Source: Micromonospora sp. WMMD812 (GTDB lineage Bacteria; Actinomycetota; Actinomycetes; Mycobacteriales; Micromonosporaceae). From it: a DNA stretch of 64,000 bases. This document shows, piece by piece, positions 31,278 to 40,400 of the stretch. Every line of letters begins with the position of its first letter. The first letter of the stretch is position 1. The translations under genes were made by a program, and so were the position numbers. The notes under the pieces were generated by a model that worked only from the letters and a program-made list of their open reading frames with translations, was not told the origin of the DNA and ran no database searches. Location: assembly GCF_027497215.1 (NCBI RefSeq), contig NZ_CP114904.1, positions 1,736,001-1,800,000 of the forward strand. The letters run 5' to 3'.

Positions 31278-31904
31278 ATGGTTACAGAACCCGGAGTGTC
31301 GATCCCCTACCGCGCTGCATGGGTGCCGGACGACGATCCGGAACGAGATTGGGACACAGCCTCAGCGTTGGCCCTGCGGTGGCTGGATGCGGAAGTATCC
31401 CACTCGGGCGGCACTGTCGTTCTGGTGACCCACTCGTTCGACAACGGTGCGGGCAGCCAGGTGCTCAGCCGGTTCACCCGCGGCCGCAACCACCTGACCA
31501 CGCGGTCCAGCTCGTTGCCCGGCCTCCGCGGCCCGGTCCTGGCGTACGTTCCCACTAGTGAGGTGCTCGCCCTGGCGATCGCCAGGGCGCAGGGGTCGGC
31601 GCTGTGTGTGGTGGAGAGCGTCTCCAATCCTATGCGCGGCTGGGCGATGGTCACCGGTGCCGTCAACTTGATCACCGGGGAGACGGAGATACTCGACGAA
31701 CGGCTGCGCCAGCACCTAGACCGCTTGAAGTTCTACGGCAACAACGGCTACGGCCCGAAGTTCGATCAGGATCGCGCCCGCAATGTGTTGGACGACCTCA
31801 GAACCGATGGCCTGCTCAACGTCGATGTCATCGTAAGCGCGCTCGCCGCGCTGAACGTCTCCGTGCGGGGGCAGGAGAAGATCCGCGAACTGGCGAAGAG
31901 GTAG
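31278..31904 (+). CDS. Uncharacterised 208-residue island protein
   Basis: I do not recognise a family. The protein looks soluble and alpha/beta. It has a VVLVTHSFDNG strand-loop, an LAYVPTSEVLALAIARAQGSALCVVE segment with regular hydrophobic spacing, and a basic C-terminal helical region (RNVLDDLRTDG to RELAKR). Codon use matches genuine coding DNA. It diverges from the PIN-protein gene, and its 3' end is followed by a strong hairpin at 31924-31969. The ATG at 31278 is the first in frame after a weak CGGAG. Confidence 0.6.
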   Translation: MVTEPGVSIPYRAAWVPDDDPERDWDTASALALRWLDAEVSHSGGTVVLVTHSFDNGAGSQVLSRFTRGRNHLTTRSSSLPGLRGPVLAYVPTSEVLALAIARAQGSALCVVESVSNPMRGWAMVTGAVNLITGETEILDERLRQHLDRLKFYGNNGYGPKFDQDRARNVLDDLRTDGLLNVDVIVSALAALNVSVRGQEKIRELAKR

Positions 31905-31923
31905 AGGCTCCGACTCGCGCGGA

Positions 31924-31969
31924 AGGTAGGGGCAGCAGGCAGCACGGAATGGTTCTGCTGCCCCTACCT
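31924..31969. terminator. Strong 15-bp hairpin
   Basis: AGGTAGGGGCAGCAG (31924-31938) pairs perfectly with 31955-31969 around a 16-base loop, 20 bases after the preceding stop codon. It most likely ends that transcript. No T-run follows. Confidence 0.7.
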
Positions 31970-32181
31970 CGGCCGGATGTGGTGCCAAGACCTTGTCTCT
32001 ACGTTGCGGCCGGTCTGGTGCGGGAGCCCAACTGGATACCAGCTGATGCGGTAATGGTGGTCACCGCACGGCCTGAGCTATAGAACGTCGAGTCAGCAAA
32101 GGCTAGCGATGAGGGGAGATCGGGGTTTCCATCCTGGCGAGCCTGCGAGAAGGCCAGGTCGGCAGCGACTTCCTCGCACTG

Positions 32182-33060
32182 TTGACCAAGGTCATGCGGA
32201 CGCAGTTGAAACGTCTTCCGATCCTGCACAATGGTCGACACATGGATGATGATCTTGTGGTTGACTTTGTGCAGGACTTTGCCGAGCAACGCTGGGAACG
32301 TACGGTCACGGCGATCCTTACAGGGGCAAGCGACGACGAGTCCATGCAGCCGCTGCTGTCCAAGATCGTATATAACTGGCTAGTTGACCAGGTCCGCAAG
32401 ACCGACGTCGGATCGGTGCTGCGCCGACTCCGAGAGCACTTGGCCGAGGACTCGACGTTCGAGATGGTTGCCGAAGGCGAGCCGGGCGCGGGGCGGTGGC
32501 GCTTGTCAGACACCGACGGGCCGCCCTGGGGTGGGCACATCGAGGACCTAGTTGCCGCTGCCTATCGGGTGCCTGCCCGAGCGGTTCGCTGGAGTGATCC
32601 GACTCGGCGACCTCCGATCGCCAACGCTGCTGATTTGACAGCCGTATTGCGGGAGGTGCTTGAAGCCGCCGGTGGTAAGAGTGTCGAGCTGCATCAGCTC
32701 GTAGTGGTGATCGTGCAGCGCTTCCCTGCGACGCTCGACCCGGAGTCCCGTGCGATCGACGAGGAGCGCCACCCGGTCCAGGCCACCGAGCTGCCTCCGG
32801 ACCTTGCATGGGAGGTTCAGCTGGAGGCGTCCGAGCAGATCGACCTCGCAGCCAGCATCTTCGCCCAGCTCACGTCCCAGGAGCGGCAGCTACTCCCCCT
32901 GCTTGTCGACGTTTCGGCCGTTCAGGCGCATCTGGGCTGTGGACGCAGCACCGCCTACACCAAGATCAAGAAGTTGAAGGTCCTGATTCAGGAGCTTACC
33001 GGCGCCTGTGACGACCCCGAACAGGTTGGGCGAGAGGTACTGGTGCTGTGTACCGGCTAA
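32182..33060 (+). CDS. Protein with a sigma-70 region 4-like C-terminus; start uncertain
   Basis: The C-terminal segment (LTSQERQLLPLL, then VQAHLGCGRSTAYTKIKKLK) has the pattern of a sigma-factor region 4 or LuxR-type helix-turn-helix. The N-terminal part (DDDLVVDFVQDFAEQRW) is acidic and helical. At most 292 residues are encoded from a TTG at 32182. However, clear protein-like sequence in the same frame (SILASLREGQVGSDFLALL) continues upstream to about 32113 without any ATG, GTG or TTG. The real start may be a rare codon such as CTG (32134), or the 5' end may be damaged. It may be an ECF-like regulator within the island; the target is unknown. Confidence 0.6.
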   Translation: MTKVMRTQLKRLPILHNGRHMDDDLVVDFVQDFAEQRWERTVTAILTGASDDESMQPLLSKIVYNWLVDQVRKTDVGSVLRRLREHLAEDSTFEMVAEGEPGAGRWRLSDTDGPPWGGHIEDLVAAAYRVPARAVRWSDPTRRPPIANAADLTAVLREVLEAAGGKSVELHQLVVVIVQRFPATLDPESRAIDEERHPVQATELPPDLAWEVQLEASEQIDLAASIFAQLTSQERQLLPLLVDVSAVQAHLGCGRSTAYTKIKKLKVLIQELTGACDDPEQVGREVLVLCTG

Positions 33061-33175
33061 TAGGTGCCCTAGAGGGGCACGCCAGCGCCGCCCGCTTGCT
33101 GGGATTGGACAATCTGGCTGGTGTGCCGTCAGTTCCTGGTAGAGCGTGCCGCAGTGCCAGAGGAGGTTCATGGTG

Positions 33176-34132
33176 ATGGCCGAGCTACCTGACCGTCTGC
33201 GCCGCCTCGCGGAGTCGCTACAGGTCCCCCGCACACTGACCACTGCGGCTCTGTGTGACCGGCTCGGCGATCCCTGCCAGGTCGAACCAGCAACCGGACA
33301 GGTGTGGCAGGCCGAATGGGACAACGTCTCGCAGCTGGTACTGCTCCTCTCTACGGAGGGGCGGCACTGGCACGTCGTGCCGGTGTCGGTCGAGCCGACC
33401 GGGGAAGACGAGCAAAGTCTCCTCGTTAGCCCGGACTGCACAACGCTTCCAGTTGAGGTCACAGCATGGGCAGGGCTGGCCACCTCGATTCCGACCGGGA
33501 CGCTTAGCCGCGCTATCGACAACTGGTCCGCCAGTATCACCGCCTGGTGCGCCGACACCTCAGCCGGCACCATCCGCACACCCCCTCCAGGTACCCGTCG
33601 AGGACGGCCGGCTGTCAATCCTTTCGATAGCAGTATCGCGGTCCGCGCCAGCCTGTCGGACGATCTTGACGTCCTGGGAGCCGCGCCGCTGGTCCCGGTA
33701 CAAGCAGCGCAGGCCGTGAACCTCAAGTCGGCCGCCGCCCGTGTGGGACTACCTGCCGTGATCACCGCTCTCGGGCTCCCACAGCCCACCGTGATGAAGA
33801 TTTTGCAGGGAAAGCAGCCGGTGACCCTGCAGCAGGCCGAGGTCCTGGCTCAACTGCTTGGCTACGCCGCCGAGGAAATCATGGCGACGACGGGCGGGCT
33901 GCCTGCGAACCTTGCGATGGAATTGGAGCAGCCGCGATGGCGGACAGCATGGCGATCGATCGCCCGCCGTTTGGACGTTTCAGAAGACGTCGCACGGCTT
34001 CGAGCCGGGACTGGAACGTTCGCGATGGCGTTTCGTCAGACTGGCGGCACCGCACCGGACTGGCGCAGGCGGATCGGCCAATGGCTCGCAGCCTCCGAAA
34101 CCGCGACAAGCGGAGCCGAGCATGGCGAGTAG
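33176..34132 (+). CDS. HTH regulator, CapH-like partner of the downstream protease
   Basis: The 318-residue protein contains a helix-turn-helix-like segment at about 205-255 (VGLPAVITALGLPQPTVMKILQGKQPVTLQQAEVLAQLLG) and C-terminal helices. The N-terminal about 130 residues look like a separate alpha/beta domain. The ATG at 33176 has AGGAGG nine bases upstream; a GTG at 33173 is equally usable. It overlaps the next gene, a HExxH protease, by 11 bases. HTH plus ImmA-family protease pairs upstream of CBASS operons (CapH/CapP) act as DNA-damage-responsive derepression switches, so I infer that this protein represses the operon starting at 35306. Confidence 0.68.
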   Translation: MAELPDRLRRLAESLQVPRTLTTAALCDRLGDPCQVEPATGQVWQAEWDNVSQLVLLLSTEGRHWHVVPVSVEPTGEDEQSLLVSPDCTTLPVEVTAWAGLATSIPTGTLSRAIDNWSASITAWCADTSAGTIRTPPPGTRRGRPAVNPFDSSIAVRASLSDDLDVLGAAPLVPVQAAQAVNLKSAAARVGLPAVITALGLPQPTVMKILQGKQPVTLQQAEVLAQLLGYAAEEIMATTGGLPANLAMELEQPRWRTAWRSIARRLDVSEDVARLRAGTGTFAMAFRQTGGTAPDWRRRIGQWLAASETATSGAEHGE

Positions 34133-35162
34133 GGCAACATCGGCCGCCGTAAAGACGCAGGCTATGGCCATGCTGGACCGGGTGGAACAGCGCCAGCCCG
34201 GCGTACTTGACCGGCTGCGCGTCGATGCGCTCGCCGAGGTGCAGACCTGGCCGGACGTGCAGGTGCGGCTGGTCGATGAGGCCCCGTCGACCGCCGGGGG
34301 GTGCTCGGTGGCGGGAAGCTACAACGACGAAACTCAGCCGCCAACGCTCTGCGTGGCCGTGTCGGCCTCACCAGGTCGTCGTCAGTTCACCGCGCTGCAC
34401 GAGCTCGGCCACCATCTTCAGAACACCGACACAGATCTCGGCACCAGGATCCTAATGGCCGCCGACGACCGTTTCGAGGACGACGCCTGCGACCTGTTTG
34501 CTGCCCGAGTGCTACTGCCCGACGCGGTGGTGTCCGGCTGCTTCGGCGACCAGACGCCCACGGCCGGCGACATCGTCGCGCTCTACCGCAAGTCCAGCGC
34601 GTCGCGCGCCGCTTGCGTCGTCCGTGCGGCCGAACACCTCGCCAGCTTCGGCGCGGTCGTGCTCTACGACGCAGACGGCGCCGTGTCGTTCGCCACGGCC
34701 AAGGGCATCTACCCGCCGGCTCGCGGCAGCGACCAGTCCCAGACAGCGCTGGTCGCCGCCGCATTGCGCGACCCGTGGCGTGCCGACGGCGCGGCGTTCA
34801 CCGCCGACAGCACCACGATCCGCTACCGCTCCGGACACAGCAGCGACCCGCTCTACGGGCAGGCCGCGTGGTGCGACGGCTACCTGATCGCCGTCCTGGT
34901 GACGGACCACGCCCCGTGGCAGACGTTCTCCCCACCCCGGCCCGGCGTGCCGGCCCAGCGGCAGCCAACCGAGGCCGAGTGCGAGGTGTGCGGCAACCTC
35001 TTCGAGGTGACCGGCCTTTGCGCCACCTGCAACGAGCCCCGCTGTCCCTCCGGACACTGCACATGCACGCTGAAACGCGAGCGCCGCTGCGAGCATTGCA
35101 GGTTGACGTACGGGCTGGCCATGTTCCCGGCCGGCGGAACGGTTTGCCGGGACTGCCTCTGA
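34122..35162 (+). CDS. ImmA/IrrE-family HExxH metallopeptidase with C-terminal zinc ribbons, CapP-like
   Basis: This 346-residue protein has the zinc-protease motif ALHELGHHLQ at about residues 90-99 and the third-ligand helix FEDDACDLFAARVLLP downstream, both hallmarks of ImmA/IrrE (COG2856). The C-terminal about 75 residues are cysteine-rich, with several CxxC pairs (CEVCG, CATCN, CEHC) that could form zinc ribbons binding nucleic acid. Translation is coupled to the HTH gene. CapP proteases studied elsewhere are activated by single-stranded DNA and cleave their HTH repressor. The zinc ribbons here would be a natural sensor, though that is inference. Its C-terminus is followed by a 7-bp hairpin (35162-35181) and then the CBASS operon 143 bases on. 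Confidence 0.78.
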   Translation: MASRATSAAVKTQAMAMLDRVEQRQPGVLDRLRVDALAEVQTWPDVQVRLVDEAPSTAGGCSVAGSYNDETQPPTLCVAVSASPGRRQFTALHELGHHLQNTDTDLGTRILMAADDRFEDDACDLFAARVLLPDAVVSGCFGDQTPTAGDIVALYRKSSASRAACVVRAAEHLASFGAVVLYDADGAVSFATAKGIYPPARGSDQSQTALVAAALRDPWRADGAAFTADSTTIRYRSGHSSDPLYGQAAWCDGYLIAVLVTDHAPWQTFSPPRPGVPAQRQPTEAECEVCGNLFEVTGLCATCNEPRCPSGHCTCTLKRERRCEHCRLTYGLAMFPAGGTVCRDCL

Positions 35163-35305
35163 CCTGCGCCTCATCGCAGGTTGGACGGATCCCGAGATGC
35201 GTCGTCAGAGGTGGATGAGGGCCACCGACGGCCCTTCAGCACCCCGACCAGGGCGCTGCCGACGAAGCGCTGCGCCGCGATGCAGCGCGGATTGGGGGCC
35301 ACCAT

Positions 35306-36328
35306 ATGGGTCACACCGCCGAACTCCTGTCCACCGTCCGTCGCCAGATCGACGCCAGCGACGTCCCGCTGAAGGAGGCTCGCGTCCGGCTGCAGCTGGT
35401 GCGCGACCTCGCGACGGGGTTGCCCGGCTCGCTCCGGACCTACGCCAGCGGTTCTCTGGCGCACCACACCATGAACCACCCGGTGACCGACGGCGACGGC
35501 GGGCTCGTGCTCGACCGTCGCTGTTACCCCAACCTCGGCCCGGAGGGCGGGGGCGAGACGCCGACCAGGGTGGCTGAGCAGCTGTGTGCGCTACTCGGTC
35601 CGGGAGTCCGCAAGACGTACCCGAAGGCACGCTGCGGCACCTCGAAGCGTGGGCCGAAGTTGTCGTTCAGCGCCCCGGTCGATGGCCAGGACCCGACGGT
35701 CGACCTGGTCGTGGCACTGACCCGCCGCGACGGCGACGGCCTGTGGATCCCGAACCTGGAGAAGGACCGCTGGGAGGCCTCGCACCCCGAGGGCCATGTC
35801 CAGCTGTTCAACGCCGGCCCGGCCTCGCTGCGCAAGACCCGCCGGATCGCGATCCGGCTCCTCAAGGCCTGGAACAAGCAGTACACGACCCCGGGCATGT
35901 CGTCGTTCCACCTGTCCACCCTCGCGTGGGAGTTCGTCGACACCGGCATGGGCGTACCGACCGCCCTGCACACGGTGCTCGACCGCGCGGCCACCCGGAT
36001 CAGCCACGGGTACGCCACGCCCGACCCCGCCGGGGTGTCCGCACCGTTGAAACTGCTGCTCGACCGCACGGTCGTGGCGACCCGGCTGCGCAGGGCCGCC
36101 GACGGGAGCGCCGAGGCCCTCGCGAGCGACACCGACGAGATGGCGGTGCAGGCGGCGCTGCACAAGGTGTTCTGGAAGTACATCGACGACCCGAACGACA
36201 CCGGGCTGGCCACCGCAGCCGACCTGCTGCGTCGGCGCCAGCCGGTGCCCACCACCGCGCTGGGGCTCGCCGGGCCGGCGGCGCTGGTGGTCCCGACCCG
36301 CGCCTACGGCGGTCGGTCGCCGCAGTGA
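35306..36328 (+). CDS. CD-NTase (cGAS/DncV-like nucleotidyltransferase) of a CBASS operon
   Basis: This 340-residue enzyme probably makes a cyclic di- or oligonucleotide signal on phage infection. The nucleotidyltransferase core shows Gly-Ser at 49-50 (YASGSLAHHT), acidic residues at 62, 64 and 70 (TDGDGGLVLD) and a third catalytic Asp at 133 (TVDLVVAL). It is followed by a WEASHPEGH segment and a helical SMODS-type region (LLKAWNKQY, SSFHLSTLAWEFV). The ATG is at 35306 and the stop overlaps the E2 gene's GTG (GTGA). The C-terminus (APTRAYGGRSPQ-like tail) could be a conjugation site for the E2 protein. The second messenger cannot be predicted by eye. Confidence 0.85.
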   Translation: MGHTAELLSTVRRQIDASDVPLKEARVRLQLVRDLATGLPGSLRTYASGSLAHHTMNHPVTDGDGGLVLDRRCYPNLGPEGGGETPTRVAEQLCALLGPGVRKTYPKARCGTSKRGPKLSFSAPVDGQDPTVDLVVALTRRDGDGLWIPNLEKDRWEASHPEGHVQLFNAGPASLRKTRRIAIRLLKAWNKQYTTPGMSSFHLSTLAWEFVDTGMGVPTALHTVLDRAATRISHGYATPDPAGVSAPLKLLLDRTVVATRLRRAADGSAEALASDTDEMAVQAALHKVFWKYIDDPNDTGLATAADLLRRRQPVPTTALGLAGPAALVVPTRAYGGRSPQ

Positions 36329-36756
36329 TCCGGACGCCCTGGCGGGAGCCGGCCTGGTTCGCCAGGCCGGCTCCACGGCTACGGTTCGCTGCTCAGCTCG
36401 CCGCCACCGGCGTGCCAGTCGGGGTAGTTCGCCAACCTCGGCGGTTCCGGGGCGGGTACGCGGTGCGGTGCACCGTGTTCCCGCCGGGTATCGAACCGAG
36501 GCAGGTGACCATCGTGTTCTCCACCGGCTCGCCGGAGGTGCCACGGGTGTTCGTAGACGGACCCACTGAGTCCCCGCACCGCTACGACGGTGGGGAGCTG
36601 TGCATGTGGTGGCCGTTCGACGGCGCGGAGCAGCGGTGGCTGCGTCGCGATGGCGCGGCGGCGCTGCTCGGGCATGTCGTCGCGCATCTGGTTCGGGAAG
36701 AATGGTGGCGAAGGACCGGCGAGTGGGTTGGCGACGAGGCACCCCACGACCGTTAG
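36325..36756 (+). CDS. Stand-alone E2-like (ubiquitin-conjugating fold) protein, CBASS Cap2-type
   Basis: The 143-residue protein matches bacterial E2/UBC-fold proteins. It has a beta-meander (RGGYAVRCTVFPPG, VTIVFSTGSPEVPRVFVDGP) and then SPHRYDGGELCMWWPFD with the presumed catalytic cysteine (Cys93) preceded by His85. Helices close the C-terminus (AALLGHVVAHLVREEWW). In short type II CBASS a single E2 protein conjugates the CD-NTase C-terminus to a target and primes it. There is no E1 or JAB protease gene here, so this would be the E2-only form. The GTG start overlaps the CD-NTase stop, so synthesis is coupled. Confidence 0.8.
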   Translation: MIRTPWREPAWFARPAPRLRFAAQLAATGVPVGVVRQPRRFRGGYAVRCTVFPPGIEPRQVTIVFSTGSPEVPRVFVDGPTESPHRYDGGELCMWWPFDGAEQRWLRRDGAAALLGHVVAHLVREEWWRRTGEWVGDEAPHDR

Positions 36757-36764
36757 GAGAACGT

Positions 36765-37430
36765 GTGCCCCCTACCCCACCGCCGACGGCACCGGCCGGC
36801 CTCGTGCCGGCCCTCTCCAGCGCCGCTCCCCCGGTACCGCTGTCGAGCAGTAGCGCGATCGTCGTGGCGACGGTCGGGACCGGGCCGCCGCCCCAGGCCC
36901 CGCAGCCGCAAGCGGCCTCAACCTTGGCCGTGGCCGGCGTACTGTCCGGGGCGGTGTTCGCTGCCGTCCTGACCGCCTGTATCACGGTGTGGACCTCGCG
37001 GCGCAAGAGCCGTGAGGAGGAACGCGCCCGGCAACGTGACCTGTTCGCCAGCGCCTTTCAGGCGTACGCGGCATACAAGGAGATGCCGTACGCGATCCGT
37101 CGGCGCCGCCACGACGACGGTGCCGCCGAACGTATCCGATTGTCCGAAGCAACGCGGGAGATCCAAAGCAAACTGAGCTACTTCACCGCCTGGACCGCCG
37201 CCGAGTCCAGCACCGTGGGCGAGGCGTACACCGCTCTCGTGCGCGAACTGCGCAAGGTCGCCGGGGGTGCGATGCGCGAGGCATGGCAAGCCACGCCAAT
37301 CACCGAGGACCTCGCGATGAACATCCCGCCGACAGTCATCGACCTATCGTCGCTGCTCCCGCTGGAGAGCGCCTTCACCGGTGCCGTACGCGCCCACCTC
37401 GCCGCGCTTGCTCCCTGGTGGGCCAGATAG
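36765..37430 (+). CDS. Single-transmembrane protein, probable CBASS effector
   Basis: This 221-residue protein begins with a Pro/Ala/Ser-rich segment (residues 1-50), then one transmembrane helix at about 53-76 (LAVAGVLSGAVFAAVLTACI). A basic, charged stretch (SRRKSREEERARQRDLF) and a mostly helical soluble domain to the end follow. The GTG at 36765 follows TAGGAGAA and lies eight bases after the E2 stop, so it is the third gene of the operon. Membrane effectors of CBASS usually have two or more TM helices or a beta-barrel sensor; a one-TM helical effector is not one I recognise. It could kill by membrane damage once it binds the signal, or anchor another component. Confidence 0.62.
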   Translation: MPPTPPPTAPAGLVPALSSAAPPVPLSSSSAIVVATVGTGPPPQAPQPQAASTLAVAGVLSGAVFAAVLTACITVWTSRRKSREEERARQRDLFASAFQAYAAYKEMPYAIRRRRHDDGAAERIRLSEATREIQSKLSYFTAWTAAESSTVGEAYTALVRELRKVAGGAMREAWQATPITEDLAMNIPPTVIDLSSLLPLESAFTGAVRAHLAALAPWWAR

Positions 37431-37440
37431 GCGGTGCCTT

Positions 37441-40400
37441 TCAAGCCAGCTTGGAGAAGCGCTCGAAGTATTCGGTCAGCTTCGCGATGACGCGCTCCTT
37501 CTTGGCGCCGAGGTTGTTGTCCTTCGCGAAGCGCGAGACCGGCGGCAGGACCTGGGTGATCGCCGTTCCGTTGGTTGCGATCGCGCCGTCGCGGAAGGCC
37601 GCTTCAATAAACGAATTCGTCTGCTCGGGCCGAAGGCGCTCGGCGTCGATGATCTCGGCGAGTTCGGCTTCTCGTCGTCGAGTGACGAAGACGCGCCAGT
37701 CGTCGTTGACCTCGCCGGTGACCGACATGGAGTCGACAAATTCCATGATCAGGTCCTTCTTGTTTCGCAGCGACGGGCTGGCATCGATGGCATCCTCGAT
37801 GGCACGCAGCGGCATCCTGCCTTCGTCGCCCATATTGGCCTGGCCCTCGTCACGCCACCTCTGTACCAGCATCAGGATGTAGTCGAAGTTGACCTCAACC
37901 TGCTTGATGAGCTCGATCTCGAAGACGACATCGTCGAGGATTGACTCCTTCTCGCCGGTGTCCCGCTTGCGGTGCCTCTCCCAGAGTGCGTTGTAGACGC
38001 TCGTGTAGTTCTGCAGTTGCCTCGGTGGCAGCGACTCGTCGTGAGCAAACTCGTCGAAGGAGGTCAGGATGTTGCGCAGTCTGAGGATCCGGCCGAAGAG
38101 CACGACGAACGCCTTCTCCTGAGCCTCCCCGAATGGCTCGGTTCCGGGTGGGCACTGCTCCAGGAGTTGCTCAACCAAGCTGACGTACGCGGTGTGGTAG
38201 TAGGTGTACGGCTTGAGCAGCACCACTCCGTTGGCCTCGGAGTTGCCGAAGAGCACCAGGGCATCGTCGACGGCCTTCTCCAGATTGCGGAAGCAGACGA
38301 TGTTGCCGTAGGCCTTGACCGAGTTGAGGATCCGGTTGGTGCGAGAGCACGCTTGGATCAGCCCGTGGGACTTGAGGTTCTTGTCCACCCACAGCGTGTT
38401 CAGTGTGGTTGCGTCGAACCCGGTCAGGAACATATTGACCACGATGACCAGGTCGACCTCGCGATCCTTCACTCGACGCGCGAGGTCCTTGTAGTAGTTC
38501 TCGAACTTCGCCGCCGAGGTGTCGTACGTCGTGCCGAAGGCGTCGTTGTAGTCGCTGATCGCGCGTTCGAGGAAGTCGCGGGAGGAGGCGTCGAGCTTGT
38601 CCGCGTCCATCGCCTCGTCATCGAGGATGCCGCCGATCTCCTCGTCCTCGTTGACCGCGTAGCTGAAGATCGTGGCGATATTCAGCGGCTGGTAGGACGG
38701 GTCCGCGGCCGCACGCTCGGTCTGCTGCCGGGCGAACTCGTAATAATAGATCTTCAATGCGGGGATTGACGCGGTCGCCAGCATTGAGTTAAAGCCACGT
38801 ACCCGCTTCTCATCCAGGCTGTACCCTTGGGTGCGCATGGTCTTGGTATCGAAGTGGTCGAGGACATACCCCACGATCTTCCGAATTCGCTCGGGATGGC
38901 GCAGCACTTCTTCGGTATCGATCCCGGCGACCTGCTTGTCTTCGACGTCGTCCACTGCCCGCACGGTGTTTTGGTAGGAGACGCGGAAGGGCAGCACGTT
39001 TCCGTCGTTGATCGCGTCCAGGATTGTGTAGCTGTGTAGTCGGTCGCCGAAGATCTTCTCGGTAGTGTCCTTTGTCGCCCCGCCGGCGTTCTGCGGGAAG
39101 ATTGGGGTGCCGGTGAACCCGAAGAGGTGGGAGCGGCGGAACGCCTTGCGCACCGCGGCCCCCATGTCCCCGAACTGGCTCCGGTGGCACTCATCGAAGA
39201 TCAACACCACGTGACCCTTGGTGATCTCGTGGCCTTTGTTCTGCTCGATGAACCGCGACAGCTTCTGAATCGTAGTGACGATGATCGAGGCGTTCTGGTC
39301 TTGGAGTTGCCGCTTGAGCTCGGCGGTTGAGCGTGATCCGTTGACCGAGTCCTTCTCGAAGCGGTTGTATTCCAGCATCGTCTGGTAATCGAGGTCCTTG
39401 CGGTCCACCACGAAGAGAACCTTGTCGATACCCTCCATCTTCGACGCGAGCTGCGCGGTCTTGAACGATGTCAGCGTCTTTCCCGACCCGGTGGTATGCC
39501 AGATGTAGCCGCCGGCCTTCGGCCCGGTCGCCTTCGCCGAGGACACCACTCGCCGTAGGATCCGCTCAGCCGCCGCGATCTGGTAAGGCCGCATCACCAG
39601 CAGGGTACGAGAGACGTCGAAGACACAGTACTTCGTCAACACATTCAGCAGCGTGTGCTTGGAGAAGAATGTCCGCGTGAACGCGGTGAGGTCGCCTATG
39701 CGCCGGTTTTCCGCGTCGGTCCACCACGAGGTGAACTCGAACGAGTTCGATGCCTGCTTCCGCCTGCGCTTGCCGCCCTCGGACTCAGCCACCTTCCGGG
39801 CACGAGTCGTGTTCGCGTAGTACTTGGTGTGCGTGCCGTTGGAGATCACGAAGAGCTGGATGTACTCGAACAATCCGGCATCGGCCCAGAACGACTCCCG
39901 CTGGTAGCGGTTGATCTGATTGAACGCCTCCTTCAAGGGCATCCCGCGCCGCTTCAGCTCAACATGCACCAGCGGCAGTCCGTTGACCAGGATCGTCACG
40001 TCGTACCGGTGCGTACGAATAGTCCCGGCACTCTCACCAACCGTCTCGTACTGGTTGATCACCTGGAGTCGGTTGGCATGGATGTTCGACTTGTCGATCA
40101 GTTTGATGTTCTTGCTCGTACCGTCGTCACGAGACAGGACCTGGATCGGGTCCTCCTGGATACGCGCCGTCTTCTCGACGATTCCCTCATTCTTCGAGGC
40201 AATCTTCTTGGCGAAAAACCATTTCCACTCGTCGTCACTGAACACCACATTGTTCAACAGCTCCAGCTGACGACGGAGGTTTACCTCCAGGTCAGCCGAC
40301 GACGCGATGTGAAGTCGCTCGTACGCCTGCTGTTCGAGCAGCTCAATAAACTCAGCCTCAAGCTGAGCCTCGGACTGGTAGCCCTGATCGACACCATCAT

